NCBI RefSeq assembly: GCF_040807025.1
Contig: NC_090968.1
Location: 1,364,001 to 1,428,000 of the forward strand
Length of the DNA: 64,000 nt
Direction: 5' to 3'
Source of the DNA: Struthio camelus
Taxonomy: Eukaryota > Chordata > Aves > Struthioniformes > Struthionidae
Of this stretch, positions 41,932-54,500 are shown piece by piece. Within the stretch, counting starts at the first letter, position 1. Each line of letters starts with the position of its first letter. The notes under the pieces were generated by a model. It did not search any database. It was not told the origin of the DNA and saw nothing but the letters and a program-made list of their open reading frames with translations. The translations under genes and the position numbers were made by a program.

Positions 41932-43680
41932 ATGGCGGGCGGCGGGGCGCTGCGGGCGGCCGTGGCCACCGTGCTGCTGGCGGGCTGGGGCGCGCAGGCC
42001 CTCTACTTCCACATCGGCGAGACCGAGAAGCGCTGCTTCATCGAGGAGATCCCCGACGAGACCATGGTCATCGGTACGGGCCGCGGGAGAGTGACGGGAG
42101 GGACCGTTAGGGGATGGGGGCGGGGAGGGACCTTGGGGACTGGGGGCGGCGGGAGAGGCTCTGGGGACCGGGGGGGTGACAGGAGTGCCCCCGGGGAGGG
42201 AGGAGGTGATGGGAGGGACACCGAAGACCGAGACGGGGGGGGGGCGACGGGAGGGACCTCAGGGACTGGGGGGGGAATGATAGGAGGGACCCCTGGAACC
42301 GGGGGGGGGTGACGGGAGAGACCCCTGGGAACCGGGGCAAGGGGCAGTGGGAGAGACCCTGGGATCCAGGAGGGGGGCAACAGGAGAGAACCACCCCCCC
42401 CCAGCCCCAGGACCTGGGAGAGACTGTTATGGGATAAGGGCGGGGAGATCTCTGGGAAGAGGAAATGGGAGAGACCCCCGGAACAAGGGGAGGCAGTGGA
42501 CTGCCCTACTAGGAGATGGAGAGGAGAGACCCCCAGGAACTGGGTGGGAGCAGTGGGAGAGACCTCTGGGAACCAGGAAGGCAACAGGAGAGACCCCCCA
42601 GAGATGAGAGGGAGCAACTGGAGAGACTGACAGGGGATTTGGGGGGGGCAAGAGAGCCCCCAGGGAACTCCGGGGGGCAACAGGAGAGACCACCAGGGCA
42701 GTGGAAAAGACCCCAGCAACTGGAGGGGGGGCAATGCAAAAGAATGCTGGAAGCTGGGGGGTAATGAGGAGGCCCCTGCCCGGGGGGGGGGGGCTCTGGG
42801 TGGTCCCGGCGTGCCAAGCCCACTCTGACCCTCTGCTGCCCCCAGGGAACTACCGGACACAGCTGTGGGACAAGCAGTCGGAGTCATTCCTGCCCTCCAC
42901 ACCGGGGCTGGGCATGCACGTGGAGGTGAAGGACCCCGACGGCAAGGTGAGTCGCACCGGGGCCTGCGGGACACCCACGCAGGGAGTCCCTGGGGGAGCC
43001 CGGGACACCCGCCAGCCTGGGCAGGGCAGTCCGCGGGGAAGGCAGGGCCCTGACGCCGTGTCCCGCAGGTGATTTTGTCGCGGCAGTACGGCTCGGAGGG
43101 ACGCTTCACCTTCACCTCGCACACGCCGGGCGAGCACCAGATCTGCCTCCACTCCAACTCCACCCGCATGGCGCTCTTCGCCGGCGGCAAGCTGGTGAGA
43201 GTCCTGCGTGCCGAGGCGTCGCGTGGCGCTTGGGTGGGGGGGATGACAGCGCCCAGCACCCGCTGACCTGACCTGTTTTGTACCCAGCGGGTGCACCTGG
43301 ACATCCAGGTGGGGGAACACACCAACAACTACCCCGAAATCGCCGCCAAGGACAAACTGACGGAGCTGCAGCTCCGAGCGCGCCAGCTCCTCGACCAGGT
43401 GGAGCAGATCCAGAAGGAGCAGAACTACCAGCGGGTGAGGAGGAAGAGGAGGAGGGAAGCGGGGGGCAACCGGGGAAGGGCTGGGGGGTGCCCGCCGCTG
43501 ACACTCCCCCGCCTCGTGCTCTGCCCGCAGTACCGGGAGGAGCGTTTCCGCATGACGAGCGAGAGCACCAACCAGCGGGTGCTGTGGTGGTCCATCGCCC
43601 AAACCATCATCCTCATCCTCACCGGCATCTGGCAGATGAGACACCTGAAGAGTTTCTTCGAGGCCAAGAAGCTGGTGTAA
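41932..43680 (+). CDS. TMED4: Transmembrane emp24 domain protein 4 (p24 family)
   Basis: Five exons: 41932-42073, 42846-42946, 43069-43194, 43288-43434 and 43531-43680, giving 221 aa (human about 227). The protein has a signal peptide (about residues 1-22), a lumenal GOLD domain starting [19 protein letters not shown], a coiled-coil stretch ([20 protein letters not shown]), a single membrane span ([18 protein letters not shown]) and the short cytosolic tail [11 protein letters not shown]. The dilysine and diphenylalanine residues are COPI/COPII sorting signals. p24 proteins cycle between ER and Golgi as cargo receptors. TMED4 is favoured over the close paralogue TMED9 by the near-identical last two exons and by the neighbour DDX56. 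The promoter is CpG-rich, with the ATG in a GGCC-ATGG context. Confidence 0.97.
42080..42760. repeat. G-rich minisatellite in TMED4 intron 1
   Basis: Units of about 30-40 bp around GGGAGAGACCCCNGGGAAC and GGGGGCAACAGGAGAGAC fill most of the 772-bp intron. Confidence 0.9.
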
Positions 43681-43810
43681 CCCCCGGGGTGGATGCCAAC
43701 CCCGCCTCGGCGCTGCATCCGCCCAGCCCCGGCGGCCGCGGTGGGGGGCCGTGCCTGCCGCCGGCGAGGGGCGGCCGCGTCCCCCCCGCTCCGTGTGTGT
43801 TTCGCAGCTC

Positions 43811-43816
43811 AATAAA
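43811..43816 (+). terminator. TMED4: TMED4 poly(A) signal
   Basis: AATAAA (CTCAATAAACC) 131 bp after the stop codon. About 290 bp of GC-rich spacer and the DDX56 promoter follow. Confidence 0.85.
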
Positions 43817-44108
43817 CCTTTGGGGGGCTCCGAAGGGGCTGGCTGGAACTTCTTGGGGCGCCGCAAGGGGGTACGGCCCCGCTGCTGGGCCAAACTGGGC
43901 AGGGAGCCCAGGCGTCCGGGCTCCCTCGTCACCCCCCCCCCCCCCCAAAAGCAGAGACAGGATGCAGGCATACGAGTGGTGCTGCTCGGTCCTCCAGCGC
44001 ACAGAGGGGCGCAGGCGGGGTGGGGGGGGGAAGCGGACACTCTGGGCGGGTGGCGGAAGTGTCTGTGGGCGGCGCGGAGCGCGCAGGCGCACTGGGCGGC
44101 GAGCGGCG

Positions 44109-47100
44109 ATGGCGGAGGCGGCGCGGGGCTTCGAGCACATGGGGCTGGACGGGCGGCTGCTGCGGGTGCGCCTGGACCCGGGGCGGGGGGGGGGCTCCGT
44201 CTCCTGCCCCAGCCTGGCCGGGACCCCAGGGGGGCTCCCGGACCCCGGGATCCCTCAGTCGCCTGGGTCCCTTCGGGGCGAGGAGGGGCCACTGGGGAGC
44301 CCGGACGCCTGGGCCCCGGGGGGCGTTGGGGGCACCTCGGTCGCGGGGGGGGGGGTTAGTTGTGTCGTCCCCTACCCCCATGGGGAGGGGGTTTGGGGGG
44401 GCCCAGGCGCCTGGGTTCTTGGGGTGGGGGGCTTGGAAGCGCCTCAGTCCCTGCGGGGTTGGGGGATGTTTAGCAGGACGCCTGCCGCCCCCCAGGGGAC
44501 TTTAGGGAGTTTCTCCCCACTCCCCCGGTGGGGGCATCGGGGAGCCAGGATGCCTGGGACCCCCTGGGGGGGGCAATGGGGAGCCGGAATGACTGGGATG
44601 CTCCAGAGTGGTGGCACTGGGGAGATAGGACGCCTGGGACGCTTCAGGGTGGTGGCATCGGGGAGCCGGGACACCTGGGACCCCTCGGAGTGGGAGCATC
44701 AGGGAGCCAGGGTGCCTGGGACCCCTTGGGGGGGGCATCGGGGAGCCAGAACACCTGGGACCCCCTAAGGAGGGAGCATGGGGGGGCCAGGATGCCTGGG
44801 ACCCCCCAGGTGGTGGCAATGGGGAGCCGGGATGCCTGGGACCCCCCAGAGTGGTGGCATTGGGGAGCCAGGACTCCTCGGACCCCCTAAGGGGGAGCAT
44901 CGGGGAGGCAGGATGCCTGGGACCCCCTAAGGAGGGAGCATGGGGGGGCCAGGATGCCTGGGACCCCCCAGGGTGGTGGCATTGGGGACCCGGGACACCT
45001 GGGACCCCTCGGAGTAGGAGTATCAGGGAGCCAGGACGCCTGGGACCCCCTTGGGGGGATCATTGGGGAGCCAGAACACCTGGGACCCCCCAGAGTGGTG
45101 GCATTGGGGAGCCAGGACTCCTCGGACCCCCTAAGGGGGAGCATCAGGGAGCCAGGACGCCTGGGACCCCTCAGAGTGGTGGCATCGGGGAGTCAGGACG
45201 CCCGGGTGCCTCCCAGGTTGAGTGACACCAGGGAGTCAGGACACCTGGGACCCCCGGGGTGGGTGACATCGGGGATCCCCGATGCCTGGGTCCCCCCGAG
45301 GTGACGGTGCGGTCCCGCAGGCGGTAGCCGAGCTGGGCTGGGCCAGGCCCACGGCCATCCAGGCCGAGGCCATTCCCCTGGCGCTGGAGGGCCGCGACCT
45401 GCTGGCCCGGGCCAGGACGGGCTCCGGCAAGACGGCGGCGTACGGGCTGCCGCTGCTCCAGCACCTGCTGCGCGTCAAGGCGGTGAGTTGGGGCGTCGCG
45501 GGGCCGCCCGGGCGGGTGGCTGGGTGCCGGGGCGGGAGCACTGGGCGCGGCGGGGACGTCCCCGTGGCGCCCGGCCGGCTGACGACGACGGTGGTGGTGC
45601 GGGCAGGCGCCGGCGGCGGTGGCGCAGGCGGTGCGGGCTTTGGTGCTGGTGCCCTCCAAGGAGCTGGGGCAGCAAGTGGTGCAGACTCTGCGGCAGCTGG
45701 CGGCCTTCTGCGCCCGCGACGTGCGAGTGGCCGACGTCTGTGCCCAGACGGACCTCGCCGCTCAGAGGTAAGGCGCGGGGCGCCCCCAGCACCCGCCTCT
45801 CCGTCCGTCCTGGGGTCCTTAGGTGGACGGGTGACGCGACGTGCCGGGCGTCCCCCCTCCTCCCCCAGGCCGGTGCTGATGGAGAAGCCGGACGTGGTGG
45901 TGGGCACGCCAGGCCGGGTGCTGGCGCACCTCAACGCCCGCAGCCTGGCGCTGCGGCACTCGCTGGAGCTGCTGGTGCTGGATGAGGCCGACCTGCTGCT
46001 CTCCTTTGGCTTCGGCGAAGACCTCAAGGCCCTGCTGTGGTGAGGGGCGCTGCGGGGGACGTGGGGGTGTTGTCAGGGGTTTGGCGGGTGCTCTCGGGAC
46101 TGGGGGATGCAGCTGAGGGTTTGAGGGGCACTGCTAGAGCTGGGGGGGTACAGCCAGAGGTCTGGGGGATGCTGCTGGGGCTGAGGGACATTGGGGACAT
46201 GGCCAGGTATTTGGATGGGAGCTGTCAGGACTGGGAGGCACAGCTGGGGGAGTTGGGGGGCACAGCCAGGGGTTTGGGGGATGCTGCTGGGGCTGGGAGG
46301 CACTGCAGGGTTTTAGGGGGCACTGGCAGCACTGGGGGGCACTGCTGGGGCTGGAAGACATGGAGGGCCCAGCTGAGGACTTCGGGGGCACTGCCAGAGC
46401 TGGGGAGCCTGGGTGACACAAAGAGGGTTTGGGGAGCACTGCTAAAGCCAGGTGACGTGGGGGGCACGGCTGGGGATTTGGGGGACGCTGCTGGGGCTGG
46501 AGGACAAGCCGGGGGTTGGGGGAACACGGCCAGGCCTAGGGGATAGCGGGGGCCGTGTGCCAGGGCTGGGGGGCATGGTGGAGCAAGGGGATTTTGAGGG
46601 TATCGGAGGGGATTTGGGGGTGCACTACCGAGGCTAGGGGGCTGAAGAGGTGGGGGGCTGGCGCTGAGACTGTCTCCGGCCCCCCAGCCACCTGCCCAAG
46701 ATCTACCAGGCGCTGCTCATGTCGGCCACCTTCAGCCCCGACGTGGAGGCCCTCAAGGAGCTGGTGCTGCACAACCCGGTGAGCGGGTGCTGGGGGCCCC
46801 AGTGGGTGCTGGGGGGCCAGCCAGGGCGAGGGATGCGGGCACACGGGGGTCACGGGCCGTGGGGACATGGCAGGCAAGAGGAAATACCTGCAGGCAGCAC
46901 GGCGGGCGTCGTATCGGGGGCACGGTGACGGCGTGTGCTGTCCCGGGCGGCATGGCGGCCCCGTGCCCGCGTGCCCCTCACCCTGGCATGGCGGGCGCAG
47001 GTGACGGTGCGCCCGCGGGAGCCCCAGCTGCCGGGCAGCACCCAGCTGCGGCAGTACCAGGTGCGCTGCAGCACCGAGGAGGACAAGTTCCTGCTGCTCT

Positions 47101-49860
47101 GCGCCCTGCTCAAGCTGACGCTGCTCCGGGGCCGGGCGCTGCTCTTCGTGGGCACCCTCGCCCGCTGCTACCGCCTCAAGCTTTTCCTCGAGCAGTTCGG
47201 CATCGCCGCCTGCGCCCTCAACTCCGAGCTACCAGCCCGCTCCCGGTACGATGGGGCGAGGCGGGGTGGTGCCCGAGGGCAACGGGGTGCCCAGGGAGCA
47301 AGGGTGCTTGGCGGGTGCATGTGGAGGAGGGCAAGGGGTGCTTGGAGGAACATGGGGTGCCAGGGTGTCTGTGGAGGAGGGAAGCGGGTGCTCGGGGTGG
47401 GGGGAATGGGGTCCCTGGAGAAAGGAAAGGGATGTCCAGGGAAAAACGGGGTGCCCAGGGAACAACATTGCCCGTTGGGTGAGGTAAAGGAAAGCAAGGG
47501 GTGCCCCTGGGGGGAATGGGGTGCCCAGGGTGCCTGTGCAGGAGGGCAAGTGGTGCCTGGGGGATAACGGGGTGCCTGGAGAGCGAGGGTGCTTGTGGGC
47601 TGCTTGTGGAAGGAGGGAAGTGGTGGGCGAAAATGGGGTGCCTGGAGGAGATGGGGAGGCCACGGGGTCTCTGAAAAGAGGGGAAAGGGTGTCCAGGGGA
47701 TCACCCCCACAGGGGCACCCACAGGGTGCAAGAGATGCCCTGAGAGGGTCCCAGGAAGGGCAAAGAGTGCCCTGGGAGAGAGGGGCCTGCGGGGGATGAA
47801 AAGGGGGGTGCCCAGCCCATCAGGGTGGGCAGTGCCACGCTGATGGGCGCTCGCCGGTCCCATAGGTGCCACGTCATCACCCAGTTCAACCGAGGCATCT
47901 ACGACTACATCGTGGCCACGGACGAGGAGGTGCCGGCGGTGCCCGCCGCGCAGCCCCAGCGCAAGAAGCGCAAGGGTGCTGCTGCTGACAAGTGAGCGGC
48001 CACCGGGCCCACGCGGGTGCCACCACGTCGCCGGGACGGTGCTCCGTGGGGACGTGGTGGGTGGTGCCAGCGCTGGGTTCCCAGAATCTGTGCCCATGGG
48101 GTTCCCCTTTTTCATGGTGCATCCATGCCCAGGGGGTTTCTCCTTGCCCAAGGGGTCCCTGTGCCCACGTGGGTCCCCTTGCTCCAGATGCCCCCATCCC
48201 GTGCCCCCCCGGCTGTCTGCCCAGGGTGTCCCCATGCCAGCAGGGTTCCTGAGCCACCCTGACGTCTCATCCTCCCCCCCGTCAGGGGCAAGGACCCGGA
48301 GTATGGCGTTGCGCGGGGCATCGACTTCCAAAACGTGGCTGCCGTCATCAACTTCGACGTGCCGCCGACGGTTGACTCCTACATCCATCGTGTGGGCAGG
48401 TGCGTGGGGCTGGAGGGGGCACAGGGGTGCCCCCACTGGCCGGCCACCCCCTTGGGTGGGGGTTCCTGCGTCACCCCACCGCCACAACCCTCTGCGCCCG
48501 CAGGACAGCCCGCGCAGACAACCCTGGCACGGCGCTCACCTTCGTGCTGCCCGAGGAGCAGGACCGCCTGGCCGAGATCGAGGACGCGCTCGCTGGAGGT
48601 CAGGAGGGGCCCTGCCTCGCCACGGGGGCAATCGGGGGTGCTGTGGTGGATACAGGGGTGCTCGGAGGTGGGTGGTGAGTGCCAAGGGACATCAAGCTGT
48701 GGCAGGGGACGCCTGCCGGGTGGCAGTGGGGACCGCAGCAGCAAGGTGGCGGTGACCCCACGTTCGTTTGCGTCCTCAGAGAGCGGCGAGTCGATGCTTC
48801 AGCCCTACCGGTTCTGCATGGAGGAGATCGAGGGACTGCGCTACCGGTGCCGGGTGCGTGGGCGCCACGCAGGCAGGGTGCTGGCAGCACCAGGCTGGGG
48901 GTGCGAGGGTGCTGCTGGGTGGGGATGGCAGGGCCCCAGGCCAGCGGCTCTGACTCTGCGTCCCCCAGGACGCCATGCGCTCTGTCACCAAGCAGGCGGT
49001 GAAGGAGGCTCGGCTGCGGGAGATAAAGGAGGAGCTGCTCAACTCGGAGAAACTTAAGGTACCTGCGGGGCACCGGAGTCCCCCACAGCACCCAGCGGGC
49101 CCACAGTGGGCACCGAGTGGCGTTGTGGGGACCAGGGTGGGCACAGCAGCTGCCAGGCTGTGCTGGCAGCGCCAGGCCCTGACACGTACCGGCTCTCTGC
49201 GTCCAGACGTACTTCGAGGACAACCCCCGGGACCTGCACGTGCTGCGGCACGACAAACCCTTGCACCCCGCCATCATCAAACCTCACCTGCGCAACGTGC
49301 CCGAGTACCTGGGTACGTCCCGCGCCGACTGGCGGGCGCTGACGTGGCGGGGGGAAGGGGCAGGATGGGGACCTTGGCGCAGGCGGGACGGGACAGCGGT
49401 GCGGATGCTGGCAACGGTGCCTCGGGACAGGGAGGCTGCGGAACGGCACCCAGGGATGGCACGGGGACATGGCAGGGGGGACGGCGACGGGATGGGGACA
49501 ACGCATGAGGACCGCGGGGACGCTGACACCCTCTTGTGCGGTACTCTCTGCCCGCAGTGCCCCCCAGCCTCCGCGGCATCGCCAAGCCCGCCCTCAGGAA
49601 GCGCAAGAGGCAACGGGTGCCCCACACCGGTGCCAGCCGCCGGGGCGGCTCCAAGGTGAGCACGGGGCTCCCTCGGCCCAGCCAGGCACGCAGCGAGCCC
49701 GGTTGCCGCTGGCACGCGGGTGCCTGAGCCTCCTTTCCGTGCCAGGGTGGTCTGACACGGCTTTTCTCCCCGCCTGCAGGCCCGCGGCACCGCCAACCCG
49801 CTGCAGAGCTTCAAGTATGCCCGCCACCGTGCCAAGCGCCCGGCCACGCAGCCGACTTGA
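44109..49860 (+). CDS. DDX56: DEAD-box RNA helicase 56 (nucleolar, ribosome assembly)
   Basis: Fourteen exons: 44109-44165, 45321-45482, 45607-45767, 45869-46039, 46688-46778, 47001-47245, 47866-47991, 48286-48399, 48504-48598, 48780-48853, 48969-49058, 49207-49312, 49558-49655 and 49780-49860, giving 556 aa (human 547). Helicase motifs are intact: Q-motif region GFEHMGLD to PTAIQ, motif I ARTGSGKT (50-57), PTREL-type VPSKELG, GTPGR (139-143), DEAD (165-168), SAT (196-198), ARGIDF (347-352) and HRVGRTAR (372-379). The C-terminus is basic ([19 protein letters not shown]), fitting nucleolar localisation. The family member acts in assembly of the 60S ribosomal subunit. The exon 1 donor (GTGCGC) and that of exon 8 (GTGCGT) are weaker than the rest. 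The start matches the human GFEHMGLD context. Confidence 0.97.
44220..45290. repeat. 36-bp-class minisatellite in DDX56 intron 1
   Basis: About thirty imperfect units of roughly 35-40 bp built on GGGAGCCAGGATGCCTGGGA, CCCC and GTGGTGGCAT fill almost the whole 1155-bp intron. Several multi-unit blocks recur, for example near 44730 and 45020. Confidence 0.95.
46045..46640. repeat. G-rich minisatellite in DDX56 intron 4
   Basis: Units of about 30-35 bp (GGGGGCACTGCTGGGGCTGG, ACATGG) occupy the intron between 46039 and 46688. Confidence 0.9.
47255..47815. repeat. Minisatellite in DDX56 intron 6
   Basis: Irregular units of about 40-55 bp around GGGGTGCCCAGGG and GGAGGGCAAGGGGTGC. Less homogeneous than the intron 1 array. 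Confidence 0.8.
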
Positions 49861-49972
49861 GCCCGCCGCGTGCCCCGGACTGTGCCCATCAGCCCCTGGG
49901 GGCACCGCGGCCGCCTCGCAGCCCCGCGAGGACAGGTTATCTCTGTGCCGTACCCTGCGGGCAGCCGTGCCC

Positions 49973-49978
49973 AATAAA
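49973..49978 (+). terminator. DDX56: DDX56 poly(A) signal
   Basis: AATAAA (GCCCAATAAAGG) 113 bp after the stop codon. Confidence 0.85.
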
Positions 49979-49984
49979 GGTGCC

Positions 49985-51360
49985 AGCGGACTGTGCCGAG
50001 CGCGCCGTTTTCTTGCGGGGTGCTTCTCCCGCAGCCCGAGCGTTGCCTGCGGGCTACGTGACGGTGGCGGGTGGCGGAGGGAAAGCTGCTTGGTGACGTG
50101 GAGATGAGATGGCGGCGTGCCCCGCTGATGTGGGGCGAAGGTGCCAGGGCGTTATCGGCCCCCTTATCGAGGCCAAGGCTGTGTGGGAGCCATAAAGTAG
50201 GGCAAGGGTATGGTGTCTGCCCTGGGTGAGGGCGTGCAGGTGGTATCGCCATCTCGGGGGGCTTCCTGGCCTCTTTTTAGGCGCCTGCTGCCTCTGTGCC
50301 AGCGCAGACGTGGGCATTGCCACCCCATAACCTGGCTCTGCGCTCCTATCTCACCATGGAGCAGCCATCCCCGGCGCTGGCACCGCACCCGCCTATCCCC
50401 AGCAGCTTGGGTGTCACCTGGGTGGCACAGGCTCATCCTCCGGGGTATCTTGTTTGCGTGCTGCTCACTTGGCCTGGCTCAGCCGGGTGCCCAGGTTCGT
50501 GCCCCGCGCGGTGCCAAGCCCTGCCCTGTGGCGTGTGCAGCAGGTGCGGTGCCTGCTCCCGCTGTCGGCGTTATCGCTCGGGGCGCCCCTATCGCCCGCT
50601 CCAGTGCCTTATCGGGGCCGCAGCTCTTCTCCAAGGCCGCCCTGGGACCCTGAACCCTTCCCAGCACCCGCACGGGCCAGAGGGCTCCGGGACTGGCATC
50701 CCTCTGCCCTCCCTGCAGGCACAGCGGCCCCGGTGGCCCTGCTCCCATTACTGGAAAGGTTTTATTGCCCACACGGCAGGAAGGGAGCCCGGTTCTCTTC
50801 CCGCTCGCTCCTGGTGGCCTGGCACACGCCGTGGGCATGGCTGGGGAGCTCCAGGGGTGCCAGGCACCCCTGACCCCAGTGCCAGTCGTGCCAGGCTGGC
50901 AGGCAGGAGGAGAAAACGTTTCCCACGGCTGGTATCGCCACTCTGTTTCTGGCTTCCCCTGGGGTTTTCTCTGCTAATCTTGCACCTGCAGGGCACCCGG
51001 CTGGGGTGTTCTGGGTGGGCACAGCCGTGCCTCCTCCCCACGCCGCTACGGGCACAAAACTCCCCGTCTCCCGCTCAAAACGGGCCTCGCCGAGAGGCCG
51101 GGGGTGGCAGTGCCACCAGGCTGCGCGGCGCACCGGGGACGAGCACCGACAAGCGCTGCCGCCGGGCAGCTCTGGGCCCGCGCGGCGCCGTGCCGCCCCC
51201 CGATCCGGGGCGCGATGCCCCGCGACCCCTTCGCCGCCGTCGCCAGCTCAAAGCGCCCGTGGGAAAGTCGCCGGTGGCGGGGAGGAGGGGGGGGAACGGA
51301 TGGGACCCAGGCGTCCGGGCGCCTCCCCGCCGGGGCTGCGTGGGCTGACGGCGGGTATCA
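49985..51360. other. DDX56-NPC1L1 intergenic region
   Basis: About 1.4 kb of largely unique GC-rich DNA without a minisatellite. No exon with a recognisable product was found; the reading frames on both strands have no family resemblance. Confidence 0.45.
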
Positions 51361-51518
51361 GTCGGGCCGGTTAATGATCACAAGGGATTTACAGCTCGGG
51401 CGCGGGCTGATTGGCTTGAGCGCCGTCAGTCCAAAAGACCTCACGGGTGAGAAGCCGCCCCGGGGGATACGGGGTCTGGCAGGAGCCAGGCACGGCCGGC
51501 CTCTTCCCGCCGCCCGCG
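51361..51518 (+). promoter_or_regulatory. NPC1L1: NPC1L1 proximal promoter with HNF1-like site
   Basis: GTTAATGATCAC at 51370-51381 fits the HNF1 consensus GTTAATNATTAAC at nearly all positions and lies about 140 bp before the ATG. An inverted CCAAT box (ATTGG) is at 51410-51414. Human NPC1L1 is known to respond to HNF1-alpha in liver and intestine, so the site is plausible. Confidence 0.5.
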
Positions 51519-54500
51519 ATGCCGGGATCCCTCGCGCTCGCCGGCGCCGTGCTCGGCACCCTCCTGGTGCTGGTAGGTGCCTTGGGTTGGGGGGGGTGGT
51601 CAGGGTGGCCGAAATCGCGGCGATGCCAAGCCGGAGGGGACGGGATCGGGGCGGCGGAGGGGAGGGAGGGTGAAGCGAGGTTGCACCCGCCCCGGGGACC
51701 AAACCGGAGGGTCCGTTCGGAGAGGCTGGGGGTGGCCGAACGGGCGGGTGCCACCGGTGCCAGGCGCCCTCCGTGCCGCCGCCGCAGGCCGCGCCGACGC
51801 TGACGCCCGTGCACCGCGCCGGCTACTGCGCTTTCTACGGCGAGTGCGGCAAGAACCCGGAGGTGAACGTCTCGCTGGTGCCCTCCAAGGTGCCCTGCCT
51901 GTCCAACACGCCGGCGCGGCCGGCCACGCCAGCGCTGCTGGCCCAGCTGCGAGCCGTGTGCCCCGAGCTGGTGGCGGGCGGCAGCGCCAACGACACCTTG
52001 GTGTGCTGCTCGCTGGCGCAGCTCAACTCCCTGCAGCTCAGCGTGGCGCTCTCGAGCGCCGTGCTGGCCCGCTGCCCGGCCTGCGCCAGGAACTTCGCCA
52101 ACATCTACTGCCGCAACATCTGCAGCCCCGACCAGAGCCTCTTCACCAACGTCACCCGCGTGGCCAACGTCACGCTGGTGCCGGGCCTCAGCCAGCTCGC
52201 CGTCCTCGAGTACCAGTGTTTTTACGACCAGGCTTTCGCCGAAGCCGCCTTCGCCTCGTGCCAGGGCGTGCGGCTGCCCAGCACGGGCGGCTACGCCATC
52301 GACGCCATGTGCGGGCGCTACGGGGCCAAGCTGTGCACGGCGCAGCGCTGGCTCGACTTCCAAGGCGACAAAAGCAACGGCTTGGCCCCGCTGCAGATCG
52401 ACTTCCAGCTGGTGCCCAACGGCACCCGGCCCGGCGGCGACCTGGAGCCGCTGAGCGGCCGCGCCTGGCCCTGCAGCGAGCCGCTGGACGCCGCCGGCGA
52501 GCCCTGCTCCTGCCAGGACTGCGCCGAATCCTGCCCCGCCGTGCCGGCGCCGCCGGGTCCCCGGCCCCCTTTCCGCTTGGGCGCCGCCGACGGCGCCCTG
52601 GTCCTCTGCTGCCTGCTCTTCGCCTTCCTCGTCCTCCTCTTCGGCACCGGCGCGGCGGCGCGACGCTGCGTGCGGCGGAAGCGGCCGGGGCCGGGGACGC
52701 GGCGGCGGGCGTCGGGTTGCGCCGCCTGTCTCGGCCGCGTCACCCACGTGGCGCTGGCGGGCGCTTTCGGCAAATGGGGCACCCTGGTGGCCCGGCACCC
52801 GGCGGCGGTGCTGGCGGTGGCGGCGGCGGCGGCGGGCGCCCTGGCCACGGGCATGGCCACCCTGCGCCTGGTGACGGACCCCGTGGAGCTGTGGTCGGCG
52901 CCCGAGAGCCAAGCGCGGCAGGAGAAGGCGTTTTACGACGCCAACTTCGGGCCTTTCCTGCGCTCCAACCAGGTGATCGTGCGGGCGCCGGGGCGCCTGG
53001 CGGCCACCTACGACTCGGTGCTGCTGGGCGCCAAGAACTTCAGCGGGGTGCTGGCGGACGAGGTGCTGCGGGCGCTGCTGGAGCTGCAGGAGCGGCTGGC
53101 GGCGGCGGCCGTGTGGGTGGAGGCGGCGGGCCGGGAGGTGACGCTGCGCGACGTCTGCTACGCCCCCCTGAACCCGGCCAACGCCAGCCTGGCCGACTGC
53201 TGCGTCACCAGCGTCACCCAGTACTTCCAGAACAACGGCACCCGCCTGGCCATGACCGCCACCCAGACCGCGGGCAAGAGGACGGGCACCGTCGACTGGC
53301 GCGACCATCTCCTCTACTGCGTCAAGTGGGTGGCGCCCCCGGGGGGGGGCTGTTTGGAGGGGGTCGGGTGCCCGCGCTGGGCACGGTGGGTGCCCAGGGG
53401 ACACCGGGCTGTGGGGCTGCAGGTGGCCAAGCCAGGGTGATGCCTGCGTGGGGCAGGGTGCCCAAGGGACCCCGGGCGGCGGGGTTGGGTGATGCCCTGC
53501 GTGGGGCAGGGTGCCCAAGGGACCCCGGGCGGCGGGGTTGGGTGATGCCCTGCGTGGGGCAGGGTGCCCAAGGGACCCCGGGCGGCGGGGTTGGGTGATG
53601 CCCTGCGTGGGGCAGGGTACAGGGCACGGTGGGGGCCCGGGAGACCCCGGGCGGTGGGATTGTGGGTGGCCAAGCCAGGGTGGTACCTCCATGGGGCAGG
53701 GTGCGGGACCCATCCCAGCACCCTGGGCGCGGGCGCCATGGGGTCGGGATGGGCACCGCGGCCGGAGGGCACGGCTGCCCGCTCACCCGGCGCCTGTGTC
53801 CGCACCAGCTCGCCGCTCTCCTTCAAGGACATCACGGCACTGGAGCTGAGCTGCATGGCTGAGTATGGCGGGCCCGTCTTCCCCTTCCTCACCTTCGGCG
53901 GGTACCCAGGTGAGCCGGGTGCCCGCTGGCACCCCGGTGGGCAGGGAAACCGTGGGCATGGGTGCTGTGGGCATCACTGCCACAGGTGCCACGGGCATCA
54001 CTGGCATGGGCGCCTCGTGCATCGCTGTCACGGGTGCCGCATGTGGTACCACCATGGGTGCTGTGGATATTCTTGGCATGGGTGCTATGGGCATCACTGC
54101 CTTAGGTGCCTTGGGCACCACTGGCACGGGTGCCATGTGCCTCGCTGCCACAAGTGCTGCAGGCATCGCTGGCGCGGGCACCCTGCACATTGCTGCTGTG
54201 GGTACCACATGCATCGCCACTACGGGTGCTGCACACATTGCTCCCATGGGCACCACGGGTATCATTGCCACGGCTGCCACGTGCATCACTGGCATGGGTG
54301 CTGCCTGCATCACCAGCATATGTGCTGCATGCATTGCTGGCATGGGTGCTGCATGCATCGCCATCGCCAGCACGGGTACTGCATGAATCACCAGCATGGG
54401 TGTCATGTGCATCACCAGCATGGGTGCTGCATGAATCACCAGCGTGGGTGTCGTGCATCGCCAGCATGGGTGCTGCATGAATCACCGGCATGGGTGTCAT

